Source of the DNA: Xanthocytophaga flava
GTDB lineage: Bacteria > Bacteroidota > Bacteroidia > Cytophagales > 172606-1
Direction: 5' to 3'
Length of the DNA stretch: 64,000 nt
Assembly: GCA_030068525.1 (NCBI GenBank)
Contig: JASJOS010000024.1
Coordinates: 48,530 to 112,529, forward strand
Shown here piece by piece: positions 27,500-37,997 of the stretch (position 1 is the stretch's first letter; each line of letters starts with the position of its first letter). The notes under the pieces are model-generated. The model was not told where the DNA came from. It searched no databases and worked only from the letters and a program-made list of their open reading frames with translations. The translations under genes and the position numbers were made by a program.

Positions 27500-29500
27500 T
27501 TAGATGTTTCTCGACTTCATATCACTATCTGATATAAGGGCAGCCTGAAATTCATCTATACAAGGAGCTTGTGGTAAATGAATAGAGAAGGTACTTCCTG
27601 CACCTTTCTGACTTTTTACAGTTATCTTTCCATTGTTCTTGCGTATAAATTCCTGGCATAACACAAGCCCCATACCAGTGCCTTTTTCACCTTCTGTTCC
27701 TTGTGACTGACGTATGTTGTCCAGTTTGAACAGATCCTCTATTTTTTCGATGGTCATACCCTGGCCATTATCCTCTACTGATAGAATGACAGTAAGATTG
27801 TTTTCTTCGGCATAAATACTAATGCATCCTTGACGGGAGGTAAATTTAATGGCATTATTGACCAGATTTCTAAGTACAAACTCGATCTGATTAGGATCAG
27901 CATATATAGTAAGGTTAGGTGGAATATCTGTATGGAGATCAATCTGTTTTTGCTGGGCTATATCTCCATAGGTATCTTTGATTTTCTCTACAAGTTCAGC
28001 AACAGAAGTAACCGAAAATTCCGGTGGGCTAGCCTGCATCTGAGAATGTGCCCAGATAATTAGGTTATTGGCTAGACCAAGTGTATTATGCAGTTTTTTG
28101 CTGAACTCATCCATGATAGATTGAAGTTCTTTGGGTGAAAACATCTCCATATCCTGGGCCAGGAGATTTACCAAGCCACTCATACTATTGAGAGGAGATA
28201 CCATATCATGGGCAATGATCTTAAAGAATTTATCCTTAGCTGCATTATTTTCTTCCAGCTTCTGGGACTTCTCATGGATAATATCTTTCTGTTTTAACAA
28301 TTCAGTAACCAGCTTTCTTCGGGTCAGATAGAGAAATAACACTACAATACAAACCAGACACAGTAATGTAGATATAACAATAGTAAGCGTCAGCAATTGT
28401 TTCTGATCCTCAATTACTTCCTGTTTTAGTGCATGCTGCCGAACGAGGTGTTGATTATCATTGGATAGTTTGAGTGCATCCAGTACAGACCCTACCATTG
28501 CTGCTTTATCCCGATTTTGCCATACAATGAGATCGTCATTGGCTTTGGTGTACTCATCAAGCAGTTGCTGAGCAGCCGGAAAATTTTTTTTCTGAAGATA
28601 ATAACTGCTCAGATATTGGTAGGAAGTCCGAAGATGAAGGGAGTAAATGTTATTTTTTGACAATAAAAATGCCTCCTTGAGATAGTTGCATTCCTGTTCT
28701 GCCTGTCCATTTTGATGAGCAATTCGACTTAACTGGATCATCGCATCAGCTGCTGATTCTTTGATCGCATTTTTGCCAAGCGTTTTATAAAGTTGCAATA
28801 CCCGATGAAAACTTCTGGCTGCATCTGCCAATTGATTTTCCCGAAAATGAATAGATCCTTTTAACCGATAGCCCAGCATCAGACCCCGCTGAAAATATAA
28901 AGACTGATAAATGCGAATACACTCTTCTGCATGTATAGATGCATCCTGTAGTTTTCCTGAGAAAAATTCTGCATCTCCCAGATTATACAGACAAATAGCG
29001 GTTCTCTCTGCCAGTTGTTTTTGTTGGAAAATAACCAACGCTTTATTATGATAATTTATAGCTTTAGCATATGACTGATTATTTTTATACAATACACCCA
29101 GCGTCATATAACAATTGCCCAAACCTACTGTATCATGTATTTGTTCAAACAGATGGATGGCTTTCTGAACAAATTCCAGTGTAAAGTAAAATGACTCCTG
29201 AGCCGCATACATAGAAGCCAGGTTTCGGTACGCATATGCCTCACCTTGCTTATTGCCTGTTAGAAGACTGAGTTCTAATGCACTTTGTGCAAACCCTGCC
29301 CCCTGACTGGCAGATATGTAGGCATATTCTCTGGATAAATAATTCAGGGATTCAATTCGTACAGAATCTGTAAGAGTTGAATCTGCAAGTTTTGTCTGCA
29401 GACTATCTACAATTGTATTTTGAGCGTTCAAAGGATGACTTATACCCAACCACCCAATAAACATCACAAAAAATAATTTATACCAGGATATACCACTCAT
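27500..29500 (-). CDS. TPR-repeat sensor histidine kinase
   Basis: 666-aa kinase. A signal peptide (FFVMFIGWLGISHPLNAQ) is followed by about seven tetratricopeptide repeats (residues 40-330), one transmembrane helix (LLTLTIVISTLLCLVCIVVL), a coiled coil, HisKA (FKIIAHDMVSPLNSMSG) and HATPase_c (NLVNNAIKFTS, VEDNGQGM, GTGMGLVLCQ). TPR domains facing the periplasm are typical of Bacteroidota hybrid and simple sensors. No response regulator is adjacent, so the partner may be an orphan such as the receiver at 10.7 kb; that pairing is only a guess. Confidence 0.92.
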   Translation of the reverse strand: MSGISWYKLFFVMFIGWLGISHPLNAQNTIVDSLQTKLADSTLTDSVRIESLNYLSREYAYISASQGAGFAQSALELSLLTGNKQGEAYAYRNLASMYAAQESFYFTLEFVQKAIHLFEQIHDTVGLGNCYMTLGVLYKNNQSYAKAINYHNKALVIFQQKQLAERTAICLYNLGDAEFFSGKLQDASIHAEECIRIYQSLYFQRGLMLGYRLKGSIHFRENQLADAARSFHRVLQLYKTLGKNAIKESAADAMIQLSRIAHQNGQAEQECNYLKEAFLLSKNNIYSLHLRTSYQYLSSYYLQKKNFPAAQQLLDEYTKANDDLIVWQNRDKAAMVGSVLDALKLSNDNQHLVRQHALKQEVIEDQKQLLTLTIVISTLLCLVCIVVLFLYLTRRKLVTELLKQKDIIHEKSQKLEENNAAKDKFFKIIAHDMVSPLNSMSGLVNLLAQDMEMFSPKELQSIMDEFSKKLHNTLGLANNLIIWAHSQMQASPPEFSVTSVAELVEKIKDTYGDIAQQKQIDLHTDIPPNLTIYADPNQIEFVLRNLVNNAIKFTSRQGCISIYAEENNLTVILSVEDNGQGMTIEKIEDLFKLDNIRQSQGTEGEKGTGMGLVLCQEFIRKNNGKITVKSQKGAGSTFSIHLPQAPCIDEFQAALISDSDMKSRNI

Positions 29501-30007
29501 CTACTACAAACAATTAATTGGATTATCTTTTGTCTCGGGGTTATCTATTGTATTTATTATCTGTCAGCAGCTTATGTAATTAAAATTTAGACGAATACTG
29601 GATATGCGGATACCAAACTGCTTATTAGATGGATTTATGAAAATAAAGAATATCTGCTGATTGAATAGTTTACTACTAAGTTTCAGAATGAATATTATTC
29701 TGAAAACAAACAACTAAGATGTATTTGCGGAATCTCAACATACGTATAGGTTTTAAAGACTATATACTACGTATGAATGCATAAGTATGGCTCGTAGAAG
29801 GGTACTAGTTGCTAAGTAATAAAAAAACACATAGAAAAGCAATTTCTCCTGAATGGGAACTTTCAGATACAGTATACCATTGTAATACTGAAAGATAAAC
29901 AGGAAGCGCTATCTCCCTTTACTTCATTTCTAACGAAATGCCAATGGCTTTCTCATCCTGATAAATACTTTTAACTAGCTCCTATTATACTTAACCTCTA
30001 CAAACCT
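29501..30007. other. 507-bp intergenic region, no gene recognised
   Basis: This is the divergent gap between the TPR kinase and the AraC regulator. AT-rich, with no ORF of credible composition and no clear repeat. It must hold the promoters of both genes, but I cannot place them confidently. Confidence 0.6.
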
Positions 30008-30895
30008 ATGCTTGAAAGATCTTTGGTTGATATCCCTTTATACCGGCTGGAAGAATGTTCCAATGGGTCTTATTTTATAGTGGAAAAGTGGACCTATGAA
30101 GATGATGAATGTCCGTTACTAAATGAACCTCACCGTAATGATGGATATGGGGTAGATTTATTGCTGACGGGCAGTGCTAATTACTCTATTGATTTTAAAG
30201 AATTTACTGTACATGCTCCTGCATTGGTACTGATTGGCCCCGAGCAGATCCACAAGAAAAGTATTGAGCCAGGTACAGAACTGATTACAATTGCCTTTAT
30301 GAGTTATTTTCTGACCAATGAAACAGAAGATATGGTGGGCTATCTGGAATGTATGCTTCGCTCAAATGTGATAGAGCTGGACCAGCAACAGTTAAGAGAT
30401 ATTCTGCCTTTGACAGAGTACTTGCTTCGTGAGTCTGAAACAAATCAACCTTACAAGGATTCTGTTGTTCGCAATCTGTTGAATACATTTCTGATTGCGT
30501 GTGCCCGAATGCAGAAAACCTGTGTCAGTCAATACATGGCCAATATAGAAAAAGGACAATTGGTAAGTCGGTTCAGATTGCTGGTTAATCAGTATTTTGC
30601 CCAAAAAGTACAGGTTTCTCAATATGCAGATTTGCTGCATGTGACCCCAGGTCACCTCAATGATACCATTAAGGCTGCGGTTGGAAAAACAGCCAAACAG
30701 ATTATCGATGAGAAAAGAGTGCTGGAAGCCAAGCGGTTACTGTTCTGGGGTAATAGCGCTGTGAAGGAAATCAGCTGGAAACTGAATTTTGAAGATGATG
30801 CCTATTTTCATCGGTTCTTTAAGAAACATACCGGGTTAACTCCACTGGAATTTCAACTATCCGCGAAAAGTGCAGTTGGTTCCGTAATTATGTAA
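30008..30895 (+). CDS. AraC-family transcriptional regulator
   Basis: 295 aa: an N-terminal cupin-like sensing domain (about 1-150) and two C-terminal helix-turn-helix motifs (QYADLLHVTPGHLNDTIKAA and ISWKLNFEDDAYFHRFFKKH, followed by TGLTPLEFQ). The arrangement is that of one-component activators. It lies immediately upstream of an RND efflux operon on the same strand, with a hairpin between, so it is the likely regulator of that pump. Confidence 0.92.
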   Translation: MLERSLVDIPLYRLEECSNGSYFIVEKWTYEDDECPLLNEPHRNDGYGVDLLLTGSANYSIDFKEFTVHAPALVLIGPEQIHKKSIEPGTELITIAFMSYFLTNETEDMVGYLECMLRSNVIELDQQQLRDILPLTEYLLRESETNQPYKDSVVRNLLNTFLIACARMQKTCVSQYMANIEKGQLVSRFRLLVNQYFAQKVQVSQYADLLHVTPGHLNDTIKAAVGKTAKQIIDEKRVLEAKRLLFWGNSAVKEISWKLNFEDDAYFHRFFKKHTGLTPLEFQLSAKSAVGSVIM

Positions 30896-30903
30896 ATCAT
30901 TTT

Positions 30904-30995
30904 ATACCGGAAGCCTTTTACCTTTGTCCTATTGATTCTTAACTATTACAGGACATAGACACACACCTATTCTCCTATGGCTTCCGGTATTTTTA
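30904..30995 (+). terminator. Long-loop hairpin after the AraC gene
   Basis: ATACCGGAAGCC (30904-30915) is complementary to GGCTTCCGGTAT (30979-30990), followed by TTTTT. The stem is a perfect 12 bp but the loop is about 63 nt, so it may act as a terminator or as a regulated structure. The rest of the 374-bp gap before the RND operon holds no gene. Confidence 0.6.
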
Positions 30996-31269
30996 CTTGC
31001 ACAGGTCCGCAGTTAGTCTGTTGTTGTTGCCACCACTGACCTGAAAGTATATCCCTATCTCTGTTGAAGATTGGTGCTGGTATGAATAATGCATGCCTTG
31101 ATATCCCCATGCCTTTGACTCCATAACCTGTTTGTCAACAGAAGTTGCCAGTAGATTTAATAGACAGAATTTCCAATAAGAAAAACTTTCAGAGAGAAAG
31201 TCTGATGGGAATGCTATGTCCTGAAAGATAAGAGCCAGATATATTTTTTAACTATTAACCGTATAATCT

Positions 31270-32451
31270 ATGCAACCGTTAAACCATTCAAAACTCGTTT
31301 CTGCAATTACTAATGTATTTCTTCATAGTCTGTTGCTAGGCCTTCTTTATGCCTGTGGCGGCAATTCAGAACAAGTTGGAAACCAAATGGAAACACCAGA
31401 AATTCCAGTGTTGGAAGTGAAGTCGATGTCTGCAAGTACCTATCGGGATATACCCGCTACACTGGAAGGAAAAGTGAATGTAGAACTTCGACCGCAGGTA
31501 GATGGCTACCTGGAAAAGATTTATATTGATGAGGGGGCCTTTGTCACAAAAGGACAACCATTGTTTCAAATCAACGATGCTCCTTATCAAGAACAGCTAC
31601 ATACAGCAGAGGCAAGTTTACTGGCTGCCAAAGCCAGTGTAACCAAAGCAAAGCTAGAAGTAGATCGCCTGGCGCCATTGGTACAAAATAAGGTGGTGTC
31701 AGAAATACAACTTCAATCAGCACAGGCTGCTTATGAGGCAGCAAAGGCCAATGAAGCACAGGCACAAGCTATGGTATCCAGTGCTCGGATCAATCTGAGT
31801 TATACTCATATTACTGCCCCTGTAAGCGGATATGTTGGCAGGATTCCTTATAAAACAGGTAGTCTGGTAGGACGCAGTGAATCACAACCTCTTACTGTCT
31901 TATCGGATGTCAATGAGATGTATGCGTATTTTTCCATGAGCGAATCCGAATTCCTGAAGTTTAAAGAACGGTTTCCCGGTAATACGATACAGGAAAAGAT
32001 TACACATCTTCCTCCGGTTCAGTTAGTGCTTTCTGATAATAGCTTGTTTCCTCAACCTGGAAAGATAGAAACCCTGGAAGGACAGTTTAACAAAACGATG
32101 GGATCGATTAGTTTTCGGGCCGTTTTCTCAAATCCTGGAGGCTTGTTACGTTCTGGTAATACAGGCAAAGTCCGAATGCCTAATCTTTACAATACGGCTA
32201 TGGTAATTCCACAGGAGGCTACCTTTGAATTACAGGATCAGGTACTGGTATTTACTGTCACAGATAGCAATAAGGTAGTTAGCCGACCTGTGCAGATTGC
32301 AGATCAGAGTGGCAATTATTATCTGGTGGGTAATGGGATAAAAGCAGGCGAGCAGATAGTTTTTGCCGGACATAACCGGTTACGTGATGGTGCGTTGATC
32401 AAACCGCAACGCGTATCCTTGGATAGTTTGTTACAAGCCAATCCTTTGTAA
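31270..32451 (+). CDS. RND efflux periplasmic adaptor (membrane-fusion lipoprotein)
   Basis: 393-aa HlyD/AcrA-type adaptor that links the inner-membrane pump to the outer-membrane channel. The N-terminus has a lipoprotein signal with lipobox LLYAC. Lipoyl half-motifs (VELRPQVDGYLEKIYIDEGA and ITAPVSGYVGRIPYKTGSLV) flank an alpha-helical hairpin (AEASLLAAKASVTKAKLEV). It is the first gene of a three-gene operon with the pump (75 bp on) and the channel. Confidence 0.92.
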   Translation: MQPLNHSKLVSAITNVFLHSLLLGLLYACGGNSEQVGNQMETPEIPVLEVKSMSASTYRDIPATLEGKVNVELRPQVDGYLEKIYIDEGAFVTKGQPLFQINDAPYQEQLHTAEASLLAAKASVTKAKLEVDRLAPLVQNKVVSEIQLQSAQAAYEAAKANEAQAQAMVSSARINLSYTHITAPVSGYVGRIPYKTGSLVGRSESQPLTVLSDVNEMYAYFSMSESEFLKFKERFPGNTIQEKITHLPPVQLVLSDNSLFPQPGKIETLEGQFNKTMGSISFRAVFSNPGGLLRSGNTGKVRMPNLYNTAMVIPQEATFELQDQVLVFTVTDSNKVVSRPVQIADQSGNYYLVGNGIKAGEQIVFAGHNRLRDGALIKPQRVSLDSLLQANPL

Positions 32452-32526
32452 GCATACTCCATTTTATCCTGGAATTCAACCTCATAAGGGACCTATATTT
32501 TAGGTCTCCAGCTAACTCTTTATCTT

Positions 32527-35500
32527 ATGTTACAGAAATTTATTGAAAGACCCGTACTCGCTACGGTTGTCTCCATCCTCCTGGTACTACTGGGAGTCAT
32601 ATCACTGGTATCTTTGCCTGTGACACAGTTTCCGGACATTGCTCCGCCTAGTGTACAGGTACAGGCCAATTATCCGGGTGCCAACGCCGAAGTGGTGGCT
32701 CGCTCAGTTGCTACACCTATTGAAGAATCCGTTAATGGAGTGGAGAATATGACCTACATGACCTCTAACTCCAACAATGATGGCACTATGACACTGAGTG
32801 TCTATTTCAAACTGGGAACTGACCCGAATCAGGCTGCTGTCAATGTGCAGAACCGGGTAGACAAAGTGACCAGTCAATTGCCACAGGAAGTTATTCAGGC
32901 AGGGATCAGTACACAGAAGCAACAGAACAGTATGATTATGGTACTGAACCTGTTCAGTGACGAAGAACGCTACAATGAAACGTTTCTGCAAAACTATGCC
33001 CGTATCAATATCATTCCTGAAATTCAGCGTGTACCGGGTGTTGGACAGGCTATGACTTTTGGCTCCAAGGACTATGCTATGCGAATCTGGCTGAAGCCTG
33101 ATCGTTTGGCTGCGTATCAGTTATCTCCACAGGAGGTGATGGCTGCTATTCAGGAGCAGAACCTGGAAGCTGCACCTGGTCGGTTGGGTGAGAATAGCCT
33201 GGAATCGTTTGAATATGTAATCAAATACAAAGGCAAACGTAACAAAGGAACTCAGTTTGAAGATATTATTCTGAAAGCGAATCCGGATGGTTCGTTTCTG
33301 CATCTCAAAGATGTGGCTCGTGTAGAACTGGGTTCATTTACCTATAACAATAACACTCACGTAAATGGCAAACACGGAATCGGGATTGCGATCTATCAGA
33401 CAGCAGGGTCTAATGCCAATGACATTCAGACACAAATCAATGCCTTATTCAAAAAAGCTACTGAAGCTCTTCCTGCAGGTATAGATCATACTATTATTTA
33501 TAGTACTAAAGAGTATCTGGATGAATCAATAGATCAGGTAAAACACACATTGGTAGAGGCGTTTATACTGGTGGTGATTGTGGTGTTTATTTTCTTACAG
33601 AATTTCAGAGCTACCCTGATTCCTGCTGTTGCAGTGCCTGTAGCTATTATTGGTACGTTTTTCTTCATGCAGTTATTCGGCTTCAGTATCAATTTGCTGA
33701 CATTGTTTGCCTTGATTCTGGCAATTGGTATTGTAGTGGATGATGCGATTGTGGTAGTAGAAGCGGTGCATACCAAAATGGAGGGAACACATCTGTCTCC
33801 ACAGATTGCTACGATTCGTTCCATGCAGGAAATTTCAGGTGCTATCATTTCTATCACACTGGTAATGTCGGCAGTATTTATTCCGGTAGGGTTTATGCAA
33901 GGTCCTGCTGGTGTATTTTATCGGCAGTTTGCCTTTACACTCGCTATTGCCATTCTGATTTCAGCTATTAATGCCTTAACGTTGAGTCCTGCTTTGTGTG
34001 CGCTGTTATTGAAAGATCATTCAGAAGAAGAATCTCATGGTAAGAAAAACTTTACAGATCGGTTCTTTCATTCCTTTAATTCAGGATTTGAAGCGATTAC
34101 CAATAAATATGTAGGTGCACTTCGGTTTCTGGTTCGCCGGAAATGGTTGGCAATTGCCGGACTTGTATTGGTGACTGGTGTTACTGTATGGGTTGTGCGT
34201 AGTACGCCAACCGGATTTATTCCTAATGAAGATCAGTCATTTATGGTATACTCGATCACCATGCCTGCGGGTTCTTCTCTACAACGTACACAACATGTGG
34301 TAGAAAAGGTAGATAGCCTTTTGGGTAGTATGGATGCAGTTCGGGAATACATAGGAGTAACCGGTATGAATATCCTAACCAATTCCATTAGCTCCAATTA
34401 TGCAGTAGGTTTTGTGAGATTGAAGTCTAACGAAGAACGGGGAGAGGTGCGCGATCTCAATCAGGTAATGCAGCTTGCCAATCAGAAGCTAGCCACTATT
34501 AAGGAAGCCAATGTGTTGTTATTCAATCTGCCTACAGTACCAGGCTTCAGCAACATGGGGGGATTTGAGTTGATGTTGCAGGACAGAGCCAGTGGTTCAC
34601 TTGACGGATTGGGACAAACTGCCAATGCTTTTATTGGCGAGTTGATGAAACGCAAAGAGATAGCGTTTGCTTTTACTACATTCAGTACGGCTAACCCTCA
34701 GTTGATGCTGGAGGTCGATGAGAAAAAAGCCAAACAGTTAGGTGTTTCCATCAACAGCTTATTGCAGACCCTGCAGGTATATTATGGTAGTAGCTTTGTA
34801 TCAGACTTTAACCGCTTCGGTAAATTTTATCGGGTTATTGTACAGGCAGAGGCTGACCAGCGTGCAACGCCAACGTCTCTGGCAGGTATATATGTGAAAA
34901 ACCAGACAGGGGAGATGGTGCCTGTGAATACACTTGTCTCTCTGAAACGGGTATTTGGTACCCAGACAGTGACCCGAAATAACCTGTTCAACTCCGTAAT
35001 GATCAATGGACAGCCCGCTCCTGGTTATAGCTCCGGTGATGCGATCAAGGCGGTAGAGGAAGTTGCCAAGAAACAGTTACCGCGTACCTATTCCTTTGAG
35101 TGGACAGGTATGTCGAAGGAAGAAATAGCTTCTGGCGGACAATCTGGTGTGATCTTCCTGTTGTGTCTGGTGTTTGTGTACTTCCTGCTGGCAGCTCAGT
35201 TTGAGAGTTATATTCTACCTTTCTCTGTCATTCTGTCTATACCTCCGGGAATTTTGGGTGTGTTCCTGTTCATTAACCCTGCTGGAATTGATAACAATAT
35301 TTATGTACAGGTAGGGTTGATTATGTTGATAGGGTTGCTCTCCAAAAATGCCATTCTGATTGTCGAATATGCTTTACAACGTCGTCAGGCAGGCATGGGC
35401 TTGCTGGCATCAGCTTTGGAAGCGGCAAGGCTTCGATTACGACCTATTCTGATGACATCCTTTGCCTTTATAGCCGGACTGGTTCCTTTGATGCGGGCAA

Positions 35501-35688
35501 CAGGCTCCTCTGCGATGGGAAATAAATCCATCAGTATCGGTGCTGCAGGAGGGATGCTTACAGGTGTAATACTAGGGTTGTTTATTATTCCGGTTCTGTT
35601 TGTGATTTGCCAGCATATACAGGAAAAAATAAAACGTCCAAAATCTGTAGTCAAACATCATGAAGAAGTAGAAGCTGTGGCTCCCTAG
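32527..35688 (+). CDS. RND efflux pump, HAE1/AcrB type
   Basis: 1053-aa inner-membrane proton/drug antiporter with twelve membrane helices and two large periplasmic loops. It opens MLQKFIERPVLATVVSILLV, and the proton-relay aspartates in TM4 are in IGIVVDDAIVVVEAV. Periplasmic porter signatures include FPDIAPPSVQVQANYPGANA and GRLGENSLESFEY. Length and layout are as in AcrB/MexB. Substrates likely include hydrophobic antimicrobials or dyes, by family. Encoded between its adaptor and channel. Confidence 0.94.
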   Translation: MLQKFIERPVLATVVSILLVLLGVISLVSLPVTQFPDIAPPSVQVQANYPGANAEVVARSVATPIEESVNGVENMTYMTSNSNNDGTMTLSVYFKLGTDPNQAAVNVQNRVDKVTSQLPQEVIQAGISTQKQQNSMIMVLNLFSDEERYNETFLQNYARINIIPEIQRVPGVGQAMTFGSKDYAMRIWLKPDRLAAYQLSPQEVMAAIQEQNLEAAPGRLGENSLESFEYVIKYKGKRNKGTQFEDIILKANPDGSFLHLKDVARVELGSFTYNNNTHVNGKHGIGIAIYQTAGSNANDIQTQINALFKKATEALPAGIDHTIIYSTKEYLDESIDQVKHTLVEAFILVVIVVFIFLQNFRATLIPAVAVPVAIIGTFFFMQLFGFSINLLTLFALILAIGIVVDDAIVVVEAVHTKMEGTHLSPQIATIRSMQEISGAIISITLVMSAVFIPVGFMQGPAGVFYRQFAFTLAIAILISAINALTLSPALCALLLKDHSEEESHGKKNFTDRFFHSFNSGFEAITNKYVGALRFLVRRKWLAIAGLVLVTGVTVWVVRSTPTGFIPNEDQSFMVYSITMPAGSSLQRTQHVVEKVDSLLGSMDAVREYIGVTGMNILTNSISSNYAVGFVRLKSNEERGEVRDLNQVMQLANQKLATIKEANVLLFNLPTVPGFSNMGGFELMLQDRASGSLDGLGQTANAFIGELMKRKEIAFAFTTFSTANPQLMLEVDEKKAKQLGVSINSLLQTLQVYYGSSFVSDFNRFGKFYRVIVQAEADQRATPTSLAGIYVKNQTGEMVPVNTLVSLKRVFGTQTVTRNNLFNSVMINGQPAPGYSSGDAIKAVEEVAKKQLPRTYSFEWTGMSKEEIASGGQSGVIFLLCLVFVYFLLAAQFESYILPFSVILSIPPGILGVFLFINPAGIDNNIYVQVGLIMLIGLLSKNAILIVEYALQRRQAGMGLLASALEAARLRLRPILMTSFAFIAGLVPLMRATGSSAMGNKSISIGAAGGMLTGVILGLFIIPVLFVICQHIQEKIKRPKSVVKHHEEVEAVAP

Positions 35689-35700
35689 TAATCTATAACA

Positions 35701-35738
35701 GTCTATTCTTCATGTTTTGTAAAATCTGAAGAATAGAC
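35701..35738 (+). terminator. Intra-operon hairpin without T-tract
   Basis: GTCTATTCTTC and GAAGAATAGAC form an 11-bp perfect stem around a 16-nt loop between pump and channel genes. No poly-T follows, so it is more likely an RNA-stability or processing element than a terminator. Confidence 0.55.
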
Positions 35739-35792
35739 CTCTGCTCAACTTGCCAGCTTGCATGGCAACTGTACATAACTATTAATAAATCT

Positions 35793-37217
35793 ATGAAAAA
35801 TAAATATAAAAGAACTTCACAGTCCCTACTGTATGTAGCTGGTCTGTGGCTTCTCCTGTGGGTTGCAGGCTGCAAGGCCGGAAAAGATTATCAACGGCCC
35901 TCTGTAGCGTTACCTACTCAGTTTCACACGGTAGCTGCTACCGATTCGAGTATAATTGATATCAGTTGGAATCAGTTATTTCCTGATCCTGTGCTGCGTC
36001 AGTGGATAGATAAAGCACTAACTCAGAACTATGATATGCAACTGGCTATCAAACGGGTAGAAACCGCAGAGGCCTACGTAAAACAATCCCGTGTTGCACT
36101 CTTACCTGCAGTAAATGCTCAGGTGGCTGCTTCCAGTACGACTCCATCCAAAAACAGTTTGAACGGACTTAGTCTGGAAAACTTTTTAGGCCGAAACCAT
36201 CTGGAAGATTACACAGCCCAGCTTACATTATCCTGGGAGCTTGATATCTGGGGTAAAATTCGTCGGCAGAACGAAGCAGTACGAGCAACCTACTTACAAT
36301 CTGCAGAAGCCAGTCGGGCTGTGAAAACACGCTTGATCGCCAATGTATCACAGAACTATTTTAACCTGCTGATGCTGGAGCAACAACTAGAGGTAGCCCG
36401 CCAGAATAAACTGCTAAGTGATACCATCGTACAAATGATGCAATTGCAAAAGACTGCCGGGGAAGTGACAGAACTGGCTGTACAGCAAACTCAGTCTCAG
36501 GCGCAGTCAGCAGCACTGCTGGTGTCTCAACTGGAACAGGAAATCACGATTCAGGAAAATGCCTTACATATTTTGGCAGGTGAGTTGCCTGGAACGCCTG
36601 TTACACATTCCCGTCTGAATGATTTTCAATTATGGACTGACGTGAAAACAGGAATTCCTGCACAGGTAATCAGCAAACGCCCGGATGTACGAGCCAGTGA
36701 AATGGAGCTGGTGGCAGCCAATGCGCGGGTAGGGGCTGCACAGGCCAATCGCTATCCAACTCTAAATATTACCGCTGCAGGTGGTGTAAATGCCTTTCAG
36801 GCAAGTGAATGGTTTGTTGTACCTGGGTCATTATTCGGAACCGTAGCGGGTGGAATAGCTCAGCCTGTATTTCAACGTAGAGCATTGAAAACCCAACTGG
36901 AAGTTGCTAGAATACAAAGTCAGGAGTCAGAACTTCGGTTTCGACAAACTGTGCTTAATGCAGTAGGAGAGGTTTCAAATGCACTTGTCCGGATTGAAAA
37001 ATTGCAGGAGCAACAACAGATAGCATCCAATCGGGTCGAAATACAGAGAGGAGCTATTCAGAATGCTCAGGCTCTGTTTAAAAGCGGTATTGCTAATTAC
37101 CTGGAAGTAATTACAGCACAAAGCAATGGTTTACAAGCCCGGTTAGATCAGGCTTCTATCAAACGCCAGCAACTGGATGCCATGGTAGAGTTATACCGAT
37201 CACTGGGTGGAGGTTGA
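35793..37217 (+). CDS. RND outer-membrane channel, NodT/OprM type lipoprotein
   Basis: 474-aa outer-membrane factor. A signal peptide with lipobox VAGCKAG precedes two OEP domains with long periplasmic helices. The usual segments SWELDIWGKIRRQNEAVRAT and ISKRPDVRASEMELVAANAR are present. It completes the adaptor-pump-channel operon and is followed by a terminator. Confidence 0.93.
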   Translation: MKNKYKRTSQSLLYVAGLWLLLWVAGCKAGKDYQRPSVALPTQFHTVAATDSSIIDISWNQLFPDPVLRQWIDKALTQNYDMQLAIKRVETAEAYVKQSRVALLPAVNAQVAASSTTPSKNSLNGLSLENFLGRNHLEDYTAQLTLSWELDIWGKIRRQNEAVRATYLQSAEASRAVKTRLIANVSQNYFNLLMLEQQLEVARQNKLLSDTIVQMMQLQKTAGEVTELAVQQTQSQAQSAALLVSQLEQEITIQENALHILAGELPGTPVTHSRLNDFQLWTDVKTGIPAQVISKRPDVRASEMELVAANARVGAAQANRYPTLNITAAGGVNAFQASEWFVVPGSLFGTVAGGIAQPVFQRRALKTQLEVARIQSQESELRFRQTVLNAVGEVSNALVRIEKLQEQQQIASNRVEIQRGAIQNAQALFKSGIANYLEVITAQSNGLQARLDQASIKRQQLDAMVELYRSLGGG

Positions 37218-37238
37218 AAGTTAATAGTTAGTAATGGA

Positions 37239-37273
37239 AAAAACCTTCCTTGTTTTGAGGAAGGTTTTTTAGT
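37239..37273 (+). terminator. Rho-independent terminator of the first RND operon
   Basis: AAACCTTCCT and AGGAAGGTTT form a 10-bp stem with a 7-nt loop, followed by TTTT, 20 bp after the channel gene stop. Confidence 0.85.
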
Positions 37274-37303
37274 TTTAGACAGGCACAAAGTTATTTAGCT
37301 TTT

Positions 37304-37636
37304 TTAATAGGAAGGATAATAGCGTATCTCAAAAGTGTTTCCCAACTCATTAACCAGTTGCTGGTATATGTCGACTCCTTCTTTTTGATACGCGTCTCTT
37401 TCTGACTCATTGATAAAATCTGAATCAGGAGGATAATCGCTATTGAATGTTGCTTGAAATTGGCTATCCCATTCTTCCAGTCTTTTCTTTAACGCGCTAG
37501 TTATAAGAAGTGAATCAATAGATATATTGTGATGTATTCCTTCTGCATCTGCTATCCATATTGGATAACACTCAAATTCAGGCATTAACTTCATTCGTTG
37601 TTTCACAAGATCATCTGTTTTATAATGACTAAACAT
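37304..37636 (-). CDS. Hypothetical protein, 110 aa
   Basis: A small soluble acidic protein (MFSHYKTDDLVKQRMKLMPE; C-terminus LGNTFEIRYYPSY) with no signal or membrane segment. No family recognised. It converges on the terminator of the RND operon and is flanked upstream by a dispersed repeat. Confidence 0.7.
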   Translation of the reverse strand: MFSHYKTDDLVKQRMKLMPEFECYPIWIADAEGIHHNISIDSLLITSALKKRLEEWDSQFQATFNSDYPPDSDFINESERDAYQKEGVDIYQQLVNELGNTFEIRYYPSY

Positions 37637-37735
37637 GATTCATCCCAAATTTTGAGGTAAAGAACTTGATTGAAATACATAGTTCACAAAAACAAAGATG
37701 CTACAAAGAAAGCAAAGAACCCTTCAATCGCGAAA

Positions 37736-37866
37736 GGTGGTGTAGGTGCGTAGGGTTTCCTTTTCCCGCGAGGTTCGCCTTTGGCCTTGTGGGCAGGAGA
37801 ATCGGGAAAAGGTGCCCTTTTTTGCTTCGTTTTTTGGGCAAGCAAAAAATGAAGGAGCCTAGGGAA
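37736..37866 (+). repeat. Dispersed structured repeat, copy 2 (GGCAAG-loop family)
   Basis: Begins GTGGTGTAGGTGCGTAGGG. Stem 1 is CCTTTTCCC (37759-37767) with GGGAAAAGG (37804-37812). Stem 2 is CTTCGTTTTTTG (37825-37836) with CAAAAAATGAAG (37843-37854) around GGCAAG. After it, 37860-37985 holds near-tandem words (ACATGCAAAAAATGAA, GTGACTATAA). Changes against copies 1 and 3 keep pairing in both stems. Confidence 0.85.
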
Positions 37867-37997
37867 GAAGGATGTAAGGGACTATAAACCAATCTAGGAA
37901 AAAACATGCAAAAAATGAAAAAGCTATAAGAAGAGTGATGAAAGTGACTATAAAAAAACATGCAAAAAATGAAGGAAGTGTGATTCTTTAAAATAAC

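Noticed and set aside
37666..37887. 73-aa and 86-aa ORFs on both strands as genes
   Set aside because: Both lie on copy 2 of the dispersed repeat.
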